A DNA stretch of 64,000 nt from positions 1 to 64,000 of the forward strand of contig JBPOIH010000007.1 of assembly GCA_052034685.1 (NCBI GenBank), given 5' to 3'. This DNA comes from CAYUUR01 sp052034685. GTDB taxonomy: Bacteria; Patescibacteriota; Saccharimonadia; Saccharimonadales; CAYUUR01. Both the position numbers and the translations under genes were made by a program. Of this stretch, positions 40,176-49,593 are shown in pieces. Below the pieces are notes generated by a model that did no database searches, was not told where the DNA came from, and was given only the letters and a program-made list of their open reading frames with translations. Every line of letters starts with the position of its first letter. Within the stretch, counting starts at the first letter, position 1.

Positions 40176-41011
40176 GCTGGCTGCAGAGCCTTTGGTCGAG
40201 GTATTGCACCAGCTTCCACTAATGCACTGTACCAAGTTAATGTAACCGTCTGCGTGATGACAGGCCCGAGCTTGTGACGAACTTGCCAAGCCAGTTTTGG
40301 CGTCCAGCCCCGCTTATAGTACGCACCATACATATCCATGACGGCAATCTCTCGGGCAGCGGCTTGGAACCACGCAATTACACCGATGTCCATCATTCGC
40401 TTTATATCATGTTCAGAAGGAACCGCTTCTTTAAACGTTAACGGTGCAATGATTGTAGCAATGCCTAGCTCAAACAGACCATGTGTTGTAATCAAACCCT
40501 TTGGACCCCACATCTTGAAGTTGTTTTTGACCTTTTCGCGGCGATTAATACCCGGGATAATCCACTTAGCTTTTATACTTGTTCGGGTCTCAATACCTTC
40601 GCCACCACGGAGCTCTACGAGCTTTTTCTCGTAAGGATAATGGTGAGCTGGAGTCAGTCCGTCAACCAGTGCATGCGCCAGCCAAGCCGCCTCAAACGCT
40701 ACCCGTTCATCATTGCCTTGTTTAAGCTCGTGAACGAGCTGCTTGTAATGGTCTTCGATGAGCTTTACCAAAATTGAATCTTGGTCGTCAAATGGACTGT
40801 AGTAATGCCATGGTTCGTCTTTGGCTGGACTCTTGCGCTTTAGCGCGTCGGGTCCGTTTTTGCCCTCAAAGTGTAGTATCTTACGCGCCGTCGGAAAATG
40901 AGCATGCTCATCGGCAATCTTTGCCAAGTGTTTACGGGCAACCTTATCAAACTTTTGGTGCGCGCCCAAAATTCGTCCAGAGGTTTTTGTCAATGTTGAT
41001 CCGCTATACAT
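40172..41011 (-). CDS. histidine-rich protein, possibly of the zinc-dependent phospholipase C / P1 nuclease fold
   Basis: 279 residues. Helical, with clustered histidines: ADEHAHFPTARKILHF, DEPWHYYSPFD, and AAWLAHALVDGLTPAHHYPYEKK. The last resembles the His-rich helices of zinc-dependent phospholipase C and S1/P1 nucleases. No signal peptide is seen, and the match is only by pattern. TAAACT 6 nt before the ATG suggests a leaderless start within the end of recG. It overlaps rsmD by 4 nt. Confidence 0.55.
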   Translation of the reverse strand: MYSGSTLTKTSGRILGAHQKFDKVARKHLAKIADEHAHFPTARKILHFEGKNGPDALKRKSPAKDEPWHYYSPFDDQDSILVKLIEDHYKQLVHELKQGNDERVAFEAAWLAHALVDGLTPAHHYPYEKKLVELRGGEGIETRTSIKAKWIIPGINRREKVKNNFKMWGPKGLITTHGLFELGIATIIAPLTFKEAVPSEHDIKRMMDIGVIAWFQAAAREIAVMDMYGAYYKRGWTPKLAWQVRHKLGPVITQTVTLTWYSALVEAGAIPRPKALQPA

Positions 41012-41015
41012 ATGT

Positions 41016-43052
41016 TCAGTTTAGGTTTGTGATGGCTCTTAGTTTTTCTACGATGTCGTGTAGTTCCTTGTATTGTACCAGTAGTCCTGGCGTATCCAGT
41101 ACCTTTTGTGCTGCAGAGCGGGCTTCGGCAATGAGCTTTGTATCTGTTAGTTTGGCAATCCTCAGGTCTAGCTCCCCATGCTGCATACTTCCATAAATAG
41201 CCCCAGGACCACGCAGTTCAAGATCAAGCTCCGCCAAGCCAAAGCCATCAGAACTTGTCTCCAACGCTCGTAAGCGCCGCGAAACTGGCTTATTGTCTGT
41301 GAGCAGTAAGTAACAATGCGCTTGTTGTTTGCCACGCCCAACCCGCCCACGAAGCTGATGCGCCTGTGCCAAGCCAAAGCGTTCAGCCGACTCGATCACC
41401 ATAACAGTCGCGTTTGGCACATCGACGCCAACCTCAATTACGGTTGTAGCTACCAACACATCAAGTTCATGATCAACAAATGACTGCATAATCTGTTGTT
41501 TCTCAGTGCTTTTCAGCTTGCCATGCAGCAAGCCGACTCGTCGGTGCTTAAAGACTCCTTTACTAAGGCGTTTATGGACTTCTTCTGCTGAAGCAGCTTG
41601 CAACATGTCCGATTCGGTAATAAGTGGGGTAACTACAAATATCTGTTCGCCTGCGTCAATATGCTTATCAATATCTTTATACAGGGCGTCACGCGAGGCT
41701 GCGGGTACGACCTTTGTCTTGATTGGCTTCCGTAGGGCTGGCTTGGTAGCAATAATACTCATGTCCATTTCACCATAGACAGTCAGGGCCAAACTGCGTG
41801 GAATTGGCGTTGCTGTCATCGTCAAAACATGTACGGCATGCCCTGCTTTGGACTGCAATTTCTTGCGTTGTTCAACCCCAAACCGGTGCTGCTCATCAAC
41901 AATTACTAATCCGAGGTTTGGTGGCTGCACAGAGTCTTGGATAAGTGCATGCGTTCCAATAATAAGCCGTGCTTGGTTATCTTTGATAGCTTGATGTGCA
42001 CGTTTCTTTTGCGCGGTGCTCAGACTGCCCACTAGTAGGCATAATTGGTTGGCAAAACCGAGCGGCTCAAGTAAAGCATGGATCGAGCCGGCGTGTTGGC
42101 GCGCTAAGATTTCTGTCGGCGCCATTATAGTAACCTGATAGCCTTGCTCCATTGCCATGAGCGCAGCCATTGTAGCGACGACAGTCTTGCCAGAGCCAAC
42201 ATCGCCCTCTAGTAAGCGATTCATCGGTTGCTCTTTGGCAATATCTTGATAGATTTGCCACACAACCTTGCGCTGGTCATCAGTAAGCTTAAATGGCAAC
42301 TGCGACACGAACGCTTGAGCAAGCTTCTGTGAAAACGGAATTGCTATTGCCGTTTGATGAGCGATCGCCTGCCTATTAAGAAGACTCGCTAAGCTTAAAT
42401 TAAACACTTCTTCAAAACCCAAGCGACGCTTAGCAGCAGCGAGCTCGTCAGGCGACTGTGGAAAGTGCAAACGCATATACGCTTCTGCACGACTGAGTAA
42501 ATCACCTCGTTTAATTACATCAGACGGTAATGACTCAGGTAGGCGCTTAATCACAGGTCGAATTTCCTGAAAGATTTTGCGAAGGACTGTATTAGTGACA
42601 CCCTGACGCTCAGGGTAAATCGGTATAACTCTTGCCGCATTTACAGGGTAATCCGATACCAGCTCCATAGACGGATTCATAATGGCGAGTTTTTGGCGAC
42701 TCAGCTCAAACACTCCAGAGACGTAATATTCTGCTCCTTTTTTAGTCTGCGCAGCCCGATACGACTGATTGAACCAAACAATGCGGACAGATCCAGTCTC
42801 ATCGCTCGCCACCGCTTCTGTAACATGCATGCCGCGACGCACATATCGGCCAGCGATGGACGCAATCGTAACTTTGATTGTCACAGGACCAGGATGCAGT
42901 TTGACCACAGGAGTCACTACAGAGAAATCTTGATATGCACGTGGAAAATATTCAACCAAATCGTGGACAGTGCGAATCGACAGGATATTGAGCTTTTGTT
43001 CTAGTTTAGGACCCACTCCCTTTATCTCGCCGACCGGCGTCTGCAGTTTCAT
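41016..43052 (-). CDS. recG: ATP-dependent DNA helicase RecG
   Basis: 678 residues, fork-reversal helicase of DNA repair. N-terminal wedge OB domain; Walker A LEGDVGSGKTVVATMAAL; Walker B VIVDEQHRFGVEQRKKL; motif III MTATPIPRSLALTVYG; motif VI QLRGRVGRGKQQAHCYLL. TATACT (43059-43064) lies 6 nt before the ATG, so its transcript is probably leaderless. Confidence 0.97.
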   Translation of the reverse strand: MKLQTPVGEIKGVGPKLEQKLNILSIRTVHDLVEYFPRAYQDFSVVTPVVKLHPGPVTIKVTIASIAGRYVRRGMHVTEAVASDETGSVRIVWFNQSYRAAQTKKGAEYYVSGVFELSRQKLAIMNPSMELVSDYPVNAARVIPIYPERQGVTNTVLRKIFQEIRPVIKRLPESLPSDVIKRGDLLSRAEAYMRLHFPQSPDELAAAKRRLGFEEVFNLSLASLLNRQAIAHQTAIAIPFSQKLAQAFVSQLPFKLTDDQRKVVWQIYQDIAKEQPMNRLLEGDVGSGKTVVATMAALMAMEQGYQVTIMAPTEILARQHAGSIHALLEPLGFANQLCLLVGSLSTAQKKRAHQAIKDNQARLIIGTHALIQDSVQPPNLGLVIVDEQHRFGVEQRKKLQSKAGHAVHVLTMTATPIPRSLALTVYGEMDMSIIATKPALRKPIKTKVVPAASRDALYKDIDKHIDAGEQIFVVTPLITESDMLQAASAEEVHKRLSKGVFKHRRVGLLHGKLKSTEKQQIMQSFVDHELDVLVATTVIEVGVDVPNATVMVIESAERFGLAQAHQLRGRVGRGKQQAHCYLLLTDNKPVSRRLRALETSSDGFGLAELDLELRGPGAIYGSMQHGELDLRIAKLTDTKLIAEARSAAQKVLDTPGLLVQYKELHDIVEKLRAITNLN

Positions 43053-43075
43053 AAGGCTAGTATAGCTGACTCAGT

Positions 43076-43852
43076 CTATTTGGCTTTTCGAACAAGCAAA
43101 AACGTACTTGGGCCAAAATATGTGTGGGCAAGCGGCTTCTGTAGGACTCGCTCCACTTTCATCATCACAGATACAGGCACAAATTTCTTGAGTCCAGGAC
43201 TGCGCAAGTTAGAAACACTGAGCACTTTATCAACTTTAAGACCTGCGTGAGCGAGCTGACGAATTACCGTTTTAGGGTGGTGGTTCACAAAAGGAATCTC
43301 GTCTTTGTTCTTGTGTTCTTCTGAACGAATGTCGACCGGTTGTTTTGGCACTTTTTGGCCTTTGAGCATGTATTTCAGTCGGTTACGCGCGTGGGTATTG
43401 TTGGCGACTTCAAGGATTAGAACGCCATCGGCAGATAACACGCGAGCAAGTTCGTTAAATTCTTGGGTTGGGTCTGGCAGATGATGCATGACGCGGATCA
43501 TAGTGATGAGGTCAAGTTCACCATCTTTGAACTGTAAGTCATCGGCTTGCATAAGCTTTCGATCAATTTCTGGATGGTCTTTGAGATAGTCCTTGGCAAT
43601 ATCTAGTTGCTGTTGCGATGGCTCGGCTAAAGTAACTTTATCGGCGTAGTCTTCAAGTAAAAGACATAATCGGCCGTAGCCACCGCCGATATCTGTGGCG
43701 TGACGAAAGTGCTTCCCCTTAAGGAATCGAGTTATTGCGACTTCTTCTGCGGCATGTTCGTACTCGCGTCCATCCCAATAATGCAGATAATTGTGATTAG
43801 GATCATTGTACTGGTCAGCTTTTTTCTTGGTTGATTTGGTTGTTTTATTCAT
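43076..43852 (-). CDS. class I SAM-dependent methyltransferase
   Basis: 258 residues. Motif I is HATDIGGGYGRLCLLLEDYA, motif II DLITMIRVMHHLPDP, typical of the Methyltransf_11/25 groups. The N-terminus is Lys/Asp-rich and contains YLHYWDGREYEHAAEEVAI. Substrate unknown. TATACT 7 nt before the ATG. It lies between tyrS and recG on the same strand. Confidence 0.85.
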   Translation of the reverse strand: MNKTTKSTKKKADQYNDPNHNYLHYWDGREYEHAAEEVAITRFLKGKHFRHATDIGGGYGRLCLLLEDYADKVTLAEPSQQQLDIAKDYLKDHPEIDRKLMQADDLQFKDGELDLITMIRVMHHLPDPTQEFNELARVLSADGVLILEVANNTHARNRLKYMLKGQKVPKQPVDIRSEEHKNKDEIPFVNHHPKTVIRQLAHAGLKVDKVLSVSNLRSPGLKKFVPVSVMMKVERVLQKPLAHTYFGPSTFLLVRKAK

Positions 43853-43891
43853 AGTGAAAAGTATAACAGCTCCTTGGGCTCGTCTTCGTTG

Positions 43892-45127
43892 TTATTTTTG
43901 TTCGACGATAGCAAAGCTATTCTTGCCACGCTTGAGCAGACTTGCTCCAGAATCAAAGCCCTGCTGTTCTAGCGTTACCTTCTGGCCGTTGATAGTAATT
44001 GCGCCAGCCGCGATAAATCGATTAGCTTCGCTGTTTGAGCTTGCAAGTCCAGCTTTGACTACCGTAGCGGCAATATTGTCCTGAGCTTGCACTGTTACAA
44101 GTTCGTCTTTAAGCAAAGCGACATCATCGGTTTTTAGCTCAGTAAAATCTGCACCACCAAACAGTACATTAGTAACACGTTCTGCGGATGCAGCTCGGTC
44201 AGCACCGTGGACAATCGTCGTTACTTCTTGGGCGAGTCGTTTCTGAGCGCTACGAGCAGCTGGGTCTTTTTTGAAACACGCCATAATCTCATCAATGCTG
44301 GACTTATCAAGCGGAGTGTAGACCTTCAGGTAGTCTTCTACGCCGCCATCGTCAGCGTTGAGCCAGAATTGATAGAACTTGAATACACTCGTCTGCTCGG
44401 GGTCGAGCCATACGGCTCCGTCCTCAGTTTTACCAAACTTAACACCTGTTGCTTTGTTGATGATCAGCGGGGTTGTCCATACGTGCGCTTCCTTGCCTGT
44501 TTTTCGGCGAATCAAATCAACCCCTGTGATGCTGTTACCCCACTGATCGGAACCACTCAACTGGAGTGTTACACCATACTTCTCAAAGAGGTGTAAAAAG
44601 TCATAGCCTTGAATCAGCGAGTAACTGAACTCTGCATAACTTATTCCAGCACCATTTTCACCAAGACGAGACTGAACAAAGTCACGTGCGAGCATTTGTC
44701 TCATCGGTACGTGTTTGCCGACTTCGCGTAAAAAGTCTAGATAGTTCATATCCTTGAACCAGTTATAGTTATCAACCACCTTGAATTCAATACCGTCAAA
44801 CACCTGCTTATACTGCGCAATGATACCTTTTTTGTTCTGAGCAACAATTTCAGGGGTCTTAAGGTCTCTCTCCTGGGCTTTGCCGTCAGGATCACCTATG
44901 AGACCAGTTGCGCCACCAACAAGCAGTACGGGAGTGTAGCCGTGGCGAATAAACACACGCGCCATCATAGCGGCCGCCAAATTACCAATTTGCATTGATG
45001 GGGCGCTCGGGTCAACACCCCAATAGAATGTCCGTTTTTTGGAATCAAGTTCGGTAATACTCTGGAAGGTTGTCTGATCTACAAAACCTCGCCATTTCAG
45101 CTCTTCAGATAGTGTCATTTTACTCAT
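43892..45127 (-). CDS. tyrS: tyrosyl-tRNA synthetase with an altered HIGH motif
   Basis: 411 residues, class I. The fold is clear: YWGVDPSAPS, LLVGGATGLIGDPDGK, GSDQWGNSITG, KFGKTEDGAVWLDPEQTS, and a C-terminal S4-like domain (SEANRFIAAGAITINGQKV). The HIGH motif, LHIGHL in Bacillus, reads SMQIGNL, so both histidines are replaced. TATACT (45135-45140) is 7 nt before the ATG, which supports MSKMTLSEELKW as the start. Confidence 0.95.
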   Translation of the reverse strand: MSKMTLSEELKWRGFVDQTTFQSITELDSKKRTFYWGVDPSAPSMQIGNLAAAMMARVFIRHGYTPVLLVGGATGLIGDPDGKAQERDLKTPEIVAQNKKGIIAQYKQVFDGIEFKVVDNYNWFKDMNYLDFLREVGKHVPMRQMLARDFVQSRLGENGAGISYAEFSYSLIQGYDFLHLFEKYGVTLQLSGSDQWGNSITGVDLIRRKTGKEAHVWTTPLIINKATGVKFGKTEDGAVWLDPEQTSVFKFYQFWLNADDGGVEDYLKVYTPLDKSSIDEIMACFKKDPAARSAQKRLAQEVTTIVHGADRAASAERVTNVLFGGADFTELKTDDVALLKDELVTVQAQDNIAATVVKAGLASSNSEANRFIAAGAITINGQKVTLEQQGFDSGASLLKRGKNSFAIVEQK

Positions 45128-45240
45128 AGAGAAAAGTATAGCGTACTTGGCTGGCTAGTACCCAGCATTAGCAGTATTTTTAACTTGAAATCATTAAAAT
45201 TTGCTATACTTAATTGGAATCAAGGAGTATTCGACAGTAC

Positions 45241-48231
45241 ATGAGTTTATTCAACAAAAAGCAGGGGCGGAATAGTAACCGCGCCAAGAATCAGTTCACA
45301 ACCAAATCTGGCAACAACATCAAGCTCAACAAAAGCCTCGGAGCACGGGCTAAAGCGCGCAAGGATGCTCGCTTACGCAACAAGGCAGCCTATTTGAGCA
45401 CGCTTCCTAAGGGGCGCGTCAAGCGTTTTTTTGCGCGTTTACACCCCAAACGTGTATATCGCTACTGGTTTAGCCGTGAGGGCGGTGTTATGGCGCTCAA
45501 GATCTTGGGTATTGCAACCGTTGCTGCATTCTTATTAATCGTGGGTTTATTTGCATACTTCAGAAAAGACCTACCTAACCTTAAAGATATCTCTGGGAAA
45601 AATATTGGCGGAAGCGTTCGGTACTATGACCGCAGCGGTAAACATTTGCTCTGGGAAGATTACGATGCTGTAAAACGCATCCCGGTTGGTAGTAAGGGTA
45701 TATCACAAGATATGAAAGACGCCACGGTGGCAATCGAAGACAAAGACTTCTTCGAGCATGGTGGTTTTGACGTACGCGGCATTATGCGTGCCGGCGTTAA
45801 TAACATCACCGGTAGTTCCGGCGGCCAACAAGGTGGGTCAACTATTACACAACAGCTTGTAAAGCTAACCCAGAACTGGACACAAGACCGTACATATACA
45901 CGTAAAGTTAAGGAAATCATCCTTTCAGTTGAACTTGAAAGAAGTTATACAAAAGAAGAAATCCTTGCCGGTTACCTGGATACCGCACCTTATGGAGGTA
46001 TTGAATATGGTGTTGAGGCAGCTGCCCAGGGATACTTTGGCAAGCCAGCCAGCAAAATAACCCTTGCTGAAGCAAGCTTCCTGGCAACCATTCCAAAATC
46101 TCCACGATACTATTCACCCTACAGCGCAGACTTTGACAAAGAAGCATTTACTGATAGACAGCACTACATACTTAACCTCATGGCAGAACAAGGTATGATC
46201 ACTGCCGAGGAGCGCGACGCGGCAAAGAAAGTTAAGGTTCTGGCAAGCGTCAAACAACGAAAGCCAAAGTACGAGAACATAAAAGCGCCATGGTTTGTTC
46301 TGGCAGCTAAGAAACAGTTGGAAGACAAGTACGGCACTGAGACTGTCCAACGTGGTGGCTGGCAAGTTAAGACCACCCTCGACCTTAAACTCCAAAAGGC
46401 TGCCGAGGAACAAGTCAAAAACGGCATGTACCAAATTCGTGCGCAAGGCGGTGACACTGCTGCGTTTGCTGCGAGTGATGTCACAAACGGACAGATGGTG
46501 GCATTAGTCGGAGGTTCAGACTTTGACAATAAGGATTTCGGTAAAATTAACTATGCCACACGACCACTACCTCCAGGCTCGAGCTTCAAACCATATGACT
46601 ACTTAGCACTTATCGAACACAGCACTAACTTTGGAGCGGGTTCGGTACTGTACGACACCAAAGGTAAGATCGAGGGCTATGAATGTACCAACAAAGGCCT
46701 GCCGCCACCACGCGGTAGCGGTAACTGTCTGTACGACTACGACTTCCGATTCCCTGGACCACTGACATTGCGTTACGCACTGGGAGGTTCACGTAACGTC
46801 CCTGCTGTGAAGGCGATGCTCATTGCTGGCGTAGACAAGACTATAGAAACGGCCGAGAAGCTTGGACTCAAGAGCGGCTATAAATGTTACGCAGCTGGCA
46901 CGCCAGATATCAGCCAGGCTGCACCTGCTGATGAAACACAATGCTACGGATCTTCAGCAATTGGCGATGGTGCTTATCTGCGCCTTGACGAACACGTACA
47001 CGCATACGGAACAATCTCCAGAAACGGCGTCAAATTAGAGCAGACTTACATACTTGAGATTAACGATGCTACCAACAAGCCTGTCTACAAATGGAAGGCC
47101 GAAAAAGGCGAACAAGTAGTCCGACCTGATGGCGCCTATATTGTGGCTAATATGCTGGAAGATCCGAATGCGAGCTACTTCCCAGCAGGTCGTAAGCCTC
47201 ACCGCTACAACGACTGGAAGTTCGCTATGAAGACTGGTACGACCAACGATGCTAAAGACGGTTGGATGATGGGATTCTCCACCAAGTACGCCGCTGGCGT
47301 CTGGGTAGGCTATCACACTGGGCAAAAGGAAATGTCAGGAACTATGGAAGCAATGACGCAGCCTATATGGCAAGGCTGGATGCGTTCTGCTCACGACGGC
47401 GTCAAAGCTGTTGATCGCAAGAAGCCAGAAGGCGTCCAGAGCAAACCTGCATATGTCATCCGTAGCCATGTTGGTATTGGCTCTATTGAACCAAGCCCAG
47501 CCAATGACCTCTTCCCTTCATGGTACAAGCAGCCTAATAAGACCAAATCAAGCAACAAGACAATTGACGTAGTCTCTAATAAGCTGGCGACCAACTGTAC
47601 ACCAGAACGTGCCAAAAAGAAGACTACCGAACGCGATGCCTCATCATTCTCAGGAGATACCTTTGTTGATGGCGGTGGCGCAAACACCCAAGAAAAAGAT
47701 GATGTTCACAAATGTGGCGACAAGAAACCAACCGTCAGCGTCAGTACAGCATGTAGCAATGGTACTTGTGTACTTACGGCAAACATCAAGCAAGGTACGC
47801 ACCCTCTGAATAGCAGTCGCTTCCCAGGCACTCTAACCTTTACGGTAGACGGTGCCACAGTTAAGACAGTTAACGTCAAGAGCTCTGGAACGGTTAAACA
47901 TACGGTCACGGGTAGTGGTAGCAAGAAAGTCAGTGTAAGTCTGGTCGATAGTGTCCTGTATGATGCTTCAGACTCCGACACGGCCAGCTTTGGTAGCGCC
48001 AACAGTGCAAGTGAAAACATCACCATAACGTCAGCCGTGCGCAATGGTAGTGCCTCATGGTCAGGTGGGTCAGGCAGTGTTCAGATATTCAAGCGTAGTG
48101 GCGGTGGACCGGTATGTAGCGGTAGTGCAAGCAGCAGCTGTTCAATTGGCAGCTTGCCTGTTGGTACTCTCATCTACGCACGAGATGATGAAGGCAACGA
48201 ATCAGACGACTTTGCCGTTACGAGTTCCTAG
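45241..48231 (+). CDS. class A penicillin-binding protein (transglycosylase/transpeptidase)
   Basis: 996 residues from MSLFNKKQGRNSN (45241), with AAGGAG 13 nt upstream and TATACT at 45205-45210. A basic cytoplasmic part of about 80 residues precedes the membrane anchor (LGIATVAAFLLIVGLFAYF). The GT51 domain has VAIEDKDFFEHGG and GGSTITQQLVKL. The transpeptidase domain has SSFK (near 446), SRN and KTGTT (near 663). The C-terminal 200 residues are Ser/Thr-rich with Ig-like character and four cysteines. It builds peptidoglycan at the cell surface. Its stop shares CTAG with that of radA. Confidence 0.95.
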   Translation: MSLFNKKQGRNSNRAKNQFTTKSGNNIKLNKSLGARAKARKDARLRNKAAYLSTLPKGRVKRFFARLHPKRVYRYWFSREGGVMALKILGIATVAAFLLIVGLFAYFRKDLPNLKDISGKNIGGSVRYYDRSGKHLLWEDYDAVKRIPVGSKGISQDMKDATVAIEDKDFFEHGGFDVRGIMRAGVNNITGSSGGQQGGSTITQQLVKLTQNWTQDRTYTRKVKEIILSVELERSYTKEEILAGYLDTAPYGGIEYGVEAAAQGYFGKPASKITLAEASFLATIPKSPRYYSPYSADFDKEAFTDRQHYILNLMAEQGMITAEERDAAKKVKVLASVKQRKPKYENIKAPWFVLAAKKQLEDKYGTETVQRGGWQVKTTLDLKLQKAAEEQVKNGMYQIRAQGGDTAAFAASDVTNGQMVALVGGSDFDNKDFGKINYATRPLPPGSSFKPYDYLALIEHSTNFGAGSVLYDTKGKIEGYECTNKGLPPPRGSGNCLYDYDFRFPGPLTLRYALGGSRNVPAVKAMLIAGVDKTIETAEKLGLKSGYKCYAAGTPDISQAAPADETQCYGSSAIGDGAYLRLDEHVHAYGTISRNGVKLEQTYILEINDATNKPVYKWKAEKGEQVVRPDGAYIVANMLEDPNASYFPAGRKPHRYNDWKFAMKTGTTNDAKDGWMMGFSTKYAAGVWVGYHTGQKEMSGTMEAMTQPIWQGWMRSAHDGVKAVDRKKPEGVQSKPAYVIRSHVGIGSIEPSPANDLFPSWYKQPNKTKSSNKTIDVVSNKLATNCTPERAKKKTTERDASSFSGDTFVDGGGANTQEKDDVHKCGDKKPTVSVSTACSNGTCVLTANIKQGTHPLNSSRFPGTLTFTVDGATVKTVNVKSSGTVKHTVTGSGSKKVSVSLVDSVLYDASDSDTASFGSANSASENITITSAVRNGSASWSGGSGSVQIFKRSGGGPVCSGSASSSCSIGSLPVGTLIYARDDEGNESDDFAVTSS

Positions 48232-49574
48232 CTCTTCTCTAGGAAGTGATTAAGTGCTGTGCGAATGTCTTTGACGCCAACATAACCCTTTGATTTTTTG
48301 GCGCTGATATTTGCTGGCCCGATGACCGCGTCAAAAGACAGTTTGGTAGCTTCGGCAATGCGCTTTTCGATAAACGGTACATGCCTCACCTCACCAGACA
48401 GTCCAACTTCACCAAACACAACTGCATTCTGTTTGAGCTGCATGCCTTTAGCTGCGGAGGCAATCGCCATACATATAGCAAGATCAGCGGCCGGTTCCGT
48501 AATACGAATTCCACCAACGATGTTGATATAGATATCTTGATCAGCCAGCTGAAGCTTTGTACGGCGTTCTAGCATTGCAACCAGCAAGTTAACCCTATTT
48601 AGGTCAATCCCGCTTGCAGCGCGCTTAGGATAGCCGTAGGATGTCTTATTTACCAGCGCTTGGACCTCAACGAGAATTGGCCGTGTGCCTTCCATAGTAG
48701 CTAGGACAATCGAACCATCGCTGACTTGTCTTTCAGCTAATAATGCGGCGGAAGGATTTAGTACAGGTGCGAGCCCTTCGTTCTTCATTTCAAATATTGC
48801 AACTTCGTTAGTGGATCCAAAGCGATTTTTGACGCCACGAAGTAGCTTGAATCCCCCGTATCGATCGCCCTCTAACTGCAACACGACATCTACTAAATGC
48901 TCCAAAATCTTCGGCCCGGCAATTGAGCCTTCCTTAGTGACGTGTCCGACTATCAAAAGTGCCGTATTGGAGCGTTTGGCTGCTGCCGTCAGAAGATGCG
49001 TACTATTTGTTATCTGGCTCACAGATCCGGCTGCTGAACTCACTCGTTCGCTAGTGATAGTCTGAATAGAGTCTACAATGACAAGGTCATATGTCTTGTC
49101 TGCGATACTCACTGCAATGTCATCTGCCGAGTTACTGGCAACAATGAGCAGCTTATCAGTGATAGCTCCAAGCCGTTCTGCCCGAAGGCCGATCTGGTGA
49201 CCCGATTCTTCGCCACTTACGTAAAGCACACGATGGGCTTTTGACAGTGCATAAGCAAGCTGAAGCAAGAGCGTACTCTTACCAATACCCGGCTCACCGG
49301 CAATCAACGTTACACTACCTGCGACCACTCCACCACCAAGGACAATGTCAACATCTGACAGCCCCGTCTTCAGGCGTTTATAGGCATCAGTTCTAATGTG
49401 CTCGCCGACTTTTTTCGGGGTTAAACTTCTGCCCGCCTTGGTTATTGCGGTACTAGAGGTGTCTACTTGCTCATCTAAGCTGTTCCATTCGCCACAGTTA
49501 TAACATTTGCCTGACCACGTAGAACTCTCGGCGCCACAACTACTACATATATACGATGTCTTTTTCTTTGCCAT
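48228..49574 (-). CDS. radA: DNA repair protein RadA
   Basis: 448 residues. A C4 zinc finger (Cys10, Cys13, Cys24, Cys27) is intact; then RecA-like ATPase with GEPGIGKSTLLLQ and LVIVDSIQ; the RadA motif GVKNRFGS; and a Lon-like C-terminal domain (GGIRITEPAADLAICMAIASA). It promotes branch migration in recombination. TACACT 8 nt before the ATG. Convergent with the PBP gene, sharing stop-codon bases. Confidence 0.96.
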   Translation of the reverse strand: MAKKKTSYICSSCGAESSTWSGKCYNCGEWNSLDEQVDTSSTAITKAGRSLTPKKVGEHIRTDAYKRLKTGLSDVDIVLGGGVVAGSVTLIAGEPGIGKSTLLLQLAYALSKAHRVLYVSGEESGHQIGLRAERLGAITDKLLIVASNSADDIAVSIADKTYDLVIVDSIQTITSERVSSAAGSVSQITNSTHLLTAAAKRSNTALLIVGHVTKEGSIAGPKILEHLVDVVLQLEGDRYGGFKLLRGVKNRFGSTNEVAIFEMKNEGLAPVLNPSAALLAERQVSDGSIVLATMEGTRPILVEVQALVNKTSYGYPKRAASGIDLNRVNLLVAMLERRTKLQLADQDIYINIVGGIRITEPAADLAICMAIASAAKGMQLKQNAVVFGEVGLSGEVRHVPFIEKRIAEATKLSFDAVIGPANISAKKSKGYVGVKDIRTALNHFLEKS

Positions 49575-49593
49575 ATACGGTTAGTGTAGCAAA

